In this document: positions 6,664 to 9,408 of the stretch, piece by piece
Layout: every line of letters begins with the position of its first letter
Position numbering within the stretch: position 1 is the stretch's first letter
Assembly: GCA_910576935.1 (NCBI GenBank)
Contig: CAJTKG010000055.1
Location: 1-9,408, forward strand
Origin: an uncultured Muribaculaceae bacterium
GTDB taxonomy: Bacteria; Bacteroidota; Bacteroidia; Bacteroidales; Muribaculaceae
Reading direction: 5' to 3'
Length of the DNA: 9,408 bases
Notes under the pieces: generated by a model
The model's database searches: none
Told to the model about the DNA's origin: nothing
Seen by the model: the letters and a program-made list of their open reading frames with translations, nothing else
Made by a program: the position numbers and the translations under genes

Positions 6664-8046
6664 TTAGAAATTATATTGCGTCGAAGTGAAACCGAGTTTT
6701 TTAAGGCCTTGCTGAATCTCTGGCGCACCCATGAACAGACGCCAAAGCAGACCGCTGCGGTAGTTTTCGATCATCGGGGCTATGGTAAGCTGGTCGATAG
6801 CGAGATAACGCGGGGTGCCCCACCTGTCTGTCTCGGAGAATGCGTCGTAGAAGCCATATTTACCTCTGAGCCAATCGCCTTTGCCATAGAAGTATTTGGC
6901 GGCACGCATCGACTCCTCGGGTGTATAGGGGAAGCTCGACAGAGCGGCTGTGGGAGTTATCACGCCGAGGTCGTTGGCAGGCGAATGAGCCGTATAGCCT
7001 TTGGGGGTATAGCTTGCGGTGAGTCCCCAGCAGTTTTCGCCATAGCCTTTGTATCCTTTGGGATTAGAGACACAATAGAGATAGTCGGTCATGGCGTGGT
7101 TGCGGGTCAGTTCCCAATAGTTGGCGTAATCGTCTTTGAGACCGCGGGGGTCGAGGCCTATATATGAATAGTGGGCCCAGAAGAGCGGACCGCCTGTTGT
7201 CTCGCAACCGTTGTATTTGAGCACAAGCGGGAGACCCATGAATTTCTTGTCGCTGACGATGCCGCCCGAGCGCGCCCAGCCTTTGTGGTAGGCCGACGCC
7301 GGTATTGGATGTGTCGGCGACGAAGCTCCGAGGATATAAGTGATGAGACATTCGTTATAGCCTTCGAGGGGGAAGTTCATCTCCCAACCGTACTGAGGCG
7401 ACCAGTGCCAGTAGAGGACGTCGCTGCCGTCGCGCCGGTACCAGTCGAATTCCATCTCGCGCCAGAGTCTGTCGATGTTTTCGGCGAGGGCTTTTTCCCG
7501 GTCGTTGCCGTTCTTGAAGTATTCGCGGGCGATGATGAGGCTTGTCATGAGGAATGAGCTCTCGACGAGGTCGCCGCCGTTGTCTTTCTGACCGAAAGGC
7601 ACGACCTTGCCTGTGGGACCGCTCAGCCAGTGAGGCCACACGCCGTGGAAGCGGTCGGCCTTGCCGAGGAAACCGACAATCTTCTCAAGACGCTCGACGC
7701 CATCCTGCCGCGGGATGAAGCCGCGGTCGATGGCCGAGATGAGTCCGGCGATACCGAAACCGCTGCCGCCTGTGGTGACGACGTCGCGGTCGTTCTGAGG
7801 ATATTCGCCGTCGAGATGGATACGTTCGGGAGCGAGACCCGAGTTGGGTTCGGCACCGTCCCACATATAGTTCATATGGGTTTTCTGAAGATAATCGAGG
7901 AAAGCCTCGTCATCGGCGAAGGGAAAGTCGGTCTCTTCGGCCGGAGGGGTCTGATCTTTGTGATCGTTGCCGTCAGAGCCGCATGCCGAAAACAAAGCGG
8001 CGGCGGAGACGACAAGCCCGCAGGCAAGAATTCGGTTAAGTTTCAT
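6664..8046 (-). CDS. GH144-type beta-1,2-glucanase lipoprotein (PF10091)
   Basis: This 460-residue protein has a lipoprotein signal peptide: a hydrophobic core (residues 8-20) followed by FSAC, with C22 the likely lipidated cysteine. The residues after it (GSDGNDHKD) are acidic, resembling the Bacteroidetes signal for export to the cell surface. The remainder fits the PF10091 'glucoamylase' family, now CAZy GH144, an (alpha/alpha)6 fold: TTGGSGFG (91-98), DNGGDLVESSFL (155-166), WHWSP (213-217), GYNECLITYILG (229-240), CWGLTAS (339-345) and AIDQ at 416-419. Characterised GH144 members are endo-beta-1,2-glucanases or release sophorose from beta-1,2-glucan, so the 'glucoamylase' name common in databases is probably misleading. 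I cannot assign the catalytic residues from sequence alone. It follows the partial GH43-like gene by 19 nt and precedes bglX by 26 nt, indicating an operon. Confidence 0.85.
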   Translation of the reverse strand: MKLNRILACGLVVSAAALFSACGSDGNDHKDQTPPAEETDFPFADDEAFLDYLQKTHMNYMWDGAEPNSGLAPERIHLDGEYPQNDRDVVTTGGSGFGIAGLISAIDRGFIPRQDGVERLEKIVGFLGKADRFHGVWPHWLSGPTGKVVPFGQKDNGGDLVESSFLMTSLIIAREYFKNGNDREKALAENIDRLWREMEFDWYRRDGSDVLYWHWSPQYGWEMNFPLEGYNECLITYILGASSPTHPIPASAYHKGWARSGGIVSDKKFMGLPLVLKYNGCETTGGPLFWAHYSYIGLDPRGLKDDYANYWELTRNHAMTDYLYCVSNPKGYKGYGENCWGLTASYTPKGYTAHSPANDLGVITPTAALSSFPYTPEESMRAAKYFYGKGDWLRGKYGFYDAFSETDRWGTPRYLAIDQLTIAPMIENYRSGLLWRLFMGAPEIQQGLKKLGFTSTQYNF

Positions 8047-8065
8047 ATCTTAGTATTATCTTTGG

Positions 8066-9079
8066 TTATTGTCTGATCGTTTTTGAGAGTGGCGAGCGAC
8101 CTGTCTCGCCGAGGGCCTCGACAGCAAAGAAATAGTCGGTGCCGAGGTCGAGACCGCGCATGTCGTATGAGGTGTCGCCGTTGACGGTGATGGCGTTATA
8201 CATCTTGTCGGGTGCGATGCCATAGTAGATATTATAACCGTAGGCACCGGGAGAAGTTTGCCACGAGATCATGGCGTTGCGCGGATCTTTTTTGTCACGG
8301 ACGACTTTGAAGCCTTTGACGGCTTCGGGAGCGGGTCCGTCGGCCAAGCCGAAGACACGGATGTCACTGAGGCAGAAATTGCCGGTTGCCGTGTGGATGT
8401 TCTCGATTTTGAGATAGCGGGTTTTCAGTGGTTCGAGCAACTCGACGTAGTCGTGAGGACAGTCGCGGTCATTGTCGCTCTTGTCGACGACAAGGGTCCA
8501 GTCGTCGCCGTTATCGGAGGCGTATATGCGATACTGGAAGTAGATGTCGTCGGCGCGGTCGGTCTGGTCGCTGAGATATTCGTAGCAGTTGAGCTGTATG
8601 GCTCTGACGGTGCGGTCGGGACCGAGGTCTATCATGGCCCATTCGCCGGGATCGGCCGTGCGGGCGGCCCAATAGGTGCGCATGTTCTCGTCGCTGAGAG
8701 CAGCGGCGTCCATGCCGTCGACGGTCGACGAGACGGCCACGGGTTTGCGGTAAGAGAGAAGCATCCAGCCGGTAAAACGGTCGGAGGGGTCGACGATGTC
8801 GTAGTCGGCGTTAAAGTTGGGATAGTCGCCGAAGGCGGCCGAGCTATACATGACACCGTCTTTGTCGAAAGCGGCGGGATATAGGCCGATGCGGCGCTCG
8901 AATTTATATTTCAACGAGAGCATACATGTCGATACATGCCAATACCGGCCTTTGTTGTCGACGAAAGTGCCGCCGTGTCCGCTGCCTTGGACAAAGCCGC
9001 CGGGCTTGTAGTTCATCGGGTTATGTTTCTGATATGTGAAGGGGCCGAGGGGATTGTCAGAGACGTAGACGCCGTCGGC
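8066..9079 (-). CDS. GH43-like/discoidin/Fn3 protein, 5' end missing
   Basis: About 337 C-terminal residues of a larger protein are present; the N-terminal part is lost at the junction near 9079. In fragment numbering, residues 1-90 look like the last part of a GH43-type five-bladed propeller: DGVYVSDNPLGPF (2-14), GSGHGGTFVD with H35, and YKFERRIGLYP. Residues about 111-244 form an F5/8 type C (discoidin) domain, with GEWAMIDLG, YRIYASDNGDDW and YLKIENI. Residues about 250-332 form a fibronectin III domain (VKGFKV, YNIYYG, YFFAVEAL). Such proteins are normally exported and the discoidin domain usually binds carbohydrate. The missing part would contain most of the propeller active site, so activity cannot be judged. 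The open frame continues upstream to 9283, but those ~68 residues are antisense to a phage gene. The stop lies 19 nt before the GH144 start. Confidence 0.75.
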   Translation of the reverse strand, partial: ADGVYVSDNPLGPFTYQKHNPMNYKPGGFVQGSGHGGTFVDNKGRYWHVSTCMLSLKYKFERRIGLYPAAFDKDGVMYSSAAFGDYPNFNADYDIVDPSDRFTGWMLLSYRKPVAVSSTVDGMDAAALSDENMRTYWAARTADPGEWAMIDLGPDRTVRAIQLNCYEYLSDQTDRADDIYFQYRIYASDNGDDWTLVVDKSDNDRDCPHDYVELLEPLKTRYLKIENIHTATGNFCLSDIRVFGLADGPAPEAVKGFKVVRDKKDPRNAMISWQTSPGAYGYNIYYGIAPDKMYNAITVNGDTSYDMRGLDLGTDYFFAVEALGETGRSPLSKTIRQ

Positions 9080-9083
9080 GCCT
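9068..9083. other. Junction between hydrolase locus and phage sequence
   Basis: Left of this point the minus strand encodes conserved propeller sequence (ADGVYVSD). Right of it the plus strand encodes conserved phage head-protein sequence (ASLMASRW...). Both genes are cut internally and face opposite ways. Bases 9068-9079 could belong to either side, so a short microhomology may lie at the breakpoint. This is most simply a chimeric read or assembly join near a contig end; a true rearrangement cannot be excluded. Confidence 0.75.
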
Positions 9084-9408
9084 CCCTCATGGCTTCGCGC
9101 TGGCAGCAGATTGAAAAGGACGGCGACCGTTACGACCTGCAATATCGCACCGCCCAGGACGACCGCGTGCGTGAGGATCACGCAATTCTGCACGGCACCA
9201 CGCTGCCGCCCTCCGACCCGTTCTGGTCGCTCTATCTGCCGCCCAACGGCTGGAACTGCCGCTGCACCGCCGTACAGGTCCACAAGGGCAAATATCCCCA
9301 GAGCGACCCGGCCCTCTCCATGCTTCGGGGCAACAACTGCACCGAAGCCGCCAAACAGCAGATTTTCCGCTTCAACCCCGGCAAGGAGCTGAAACTGTTC
9401 CCGCCCAA
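9071..9408 (+). CDS. Phage Mu gpF-like head morphogenesis protein, fragment
   Basis: An open frame with codons beginning at 9071 runs to the window end without a stop, giving 112 codons. It carries the signature of the Mu gpF-like family (PF04233): DGDRYDLQYRTAQDDRVREDH (residues 17-37), LHGTTLPPSDPFW (40-52), then PPNGWNCRC (57-65), followed by KGKYP and FNPGKELK. Proteins of this family are minor head components needed for capsid assembly in Mu-like and SPP1-like phages and prophages. Only the C-terminal half is seen: the N-terminal half is missing at the junction, and the last residues lie outside the window. Third codon positions are strongly C/G-rich. A different-frame reading of the same bases (9111-9392) is not the gene. 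Confidence 0.85.

Noticed and set aside
9080..9283. N-terminal extension of the GH43-like gene up to an ATG-like start at 9283
   Set aside because: These residues are antisense to the phage head gene and show no propeller motifs; the true N-terminus is missing.
9111..9392. 93-residue plus-strand open frame near the window end
   Set aside because: It is out of frame with the phage gpF-like frame, which carries the recognised YRTAQDDRV and NCRC motifs.
9068..9408. Clean prophage insertion into the hydrolase locus
   Set aside because: The boundary falls inside a capsid gene, with no attachment site, integrase or phage end visible, so chimerism or a later rearrangement is more likely.

Overview
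The window looks like Bacteroidales chromosome (possibly a Muribaculaceae-type gut organism; the family is inference). The support is Bacteroidetes-style promoters (TTTG, about 20 bp, TAnnTTTG), A-rich leaders without clear Shine-Dalgarno sites, a Bacteroidetes-type lipoprotein signal, and a cluster of secreted glycoside hydrolases. It resembles a metagenomic contig: the last ~330 bases come from an unrelated phage head gene.

Layout. 1-480 has no credible gene. It holds a family of short perfect or near-perfect hairpins whose stems differ in sequence but which mostly end in the same CTCCAT tag. 481-750 is AT-rich and carries a bidirectional terminator, a possible leftward -7 element, and a good promoter reading right into araJ (751-1905), an AraJ-type MFS exporter. 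araJ converges on a leftward gene block across a 32-bp gap that shares a terminator. The leftward block is, in transcription order: a 5'-truncated GH43-like/discoidin/Fn3 protein (to 8066), a GH144/PF10091 'glucoamylase-like' lipoprotein (8046-6664), a BglX-like GH3 (6637-4322) and a terminator hairpin. A second GH3 (4166-1938) follows with its own candidate -7 element. At about 9068-9083 the sequence switches abruptly to the opposite-strand C-terminal half of a Mu gpF-like phage head morphogenesis protein, which runs off the window end.

How the genes may work together. GH144 enzymes act on beta-1,2-glucan, giving sophorose or beta-1,2-gluco-oligosaccharides, and GH3 beta-glucosidases can finish these to glucose. 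A GH144 lipoprotein with two exported GH3 enzymes therefore suggests a small beta-1,2-glucan (sophoro-oligosaccharide) utilisation cluster. Its upstream part, where SusC/SusD-like genes would be expected, is cut off by the junction. araJ has its own promoter and need not belong to it.

I saw no tRNA, rRNA, CRISPR array or intact mobile element. I do not think the window holds a wholly new system. The most noteworthy items are the covarying hairpin repeats, the GH144/GH3 cluster and the phage junction.
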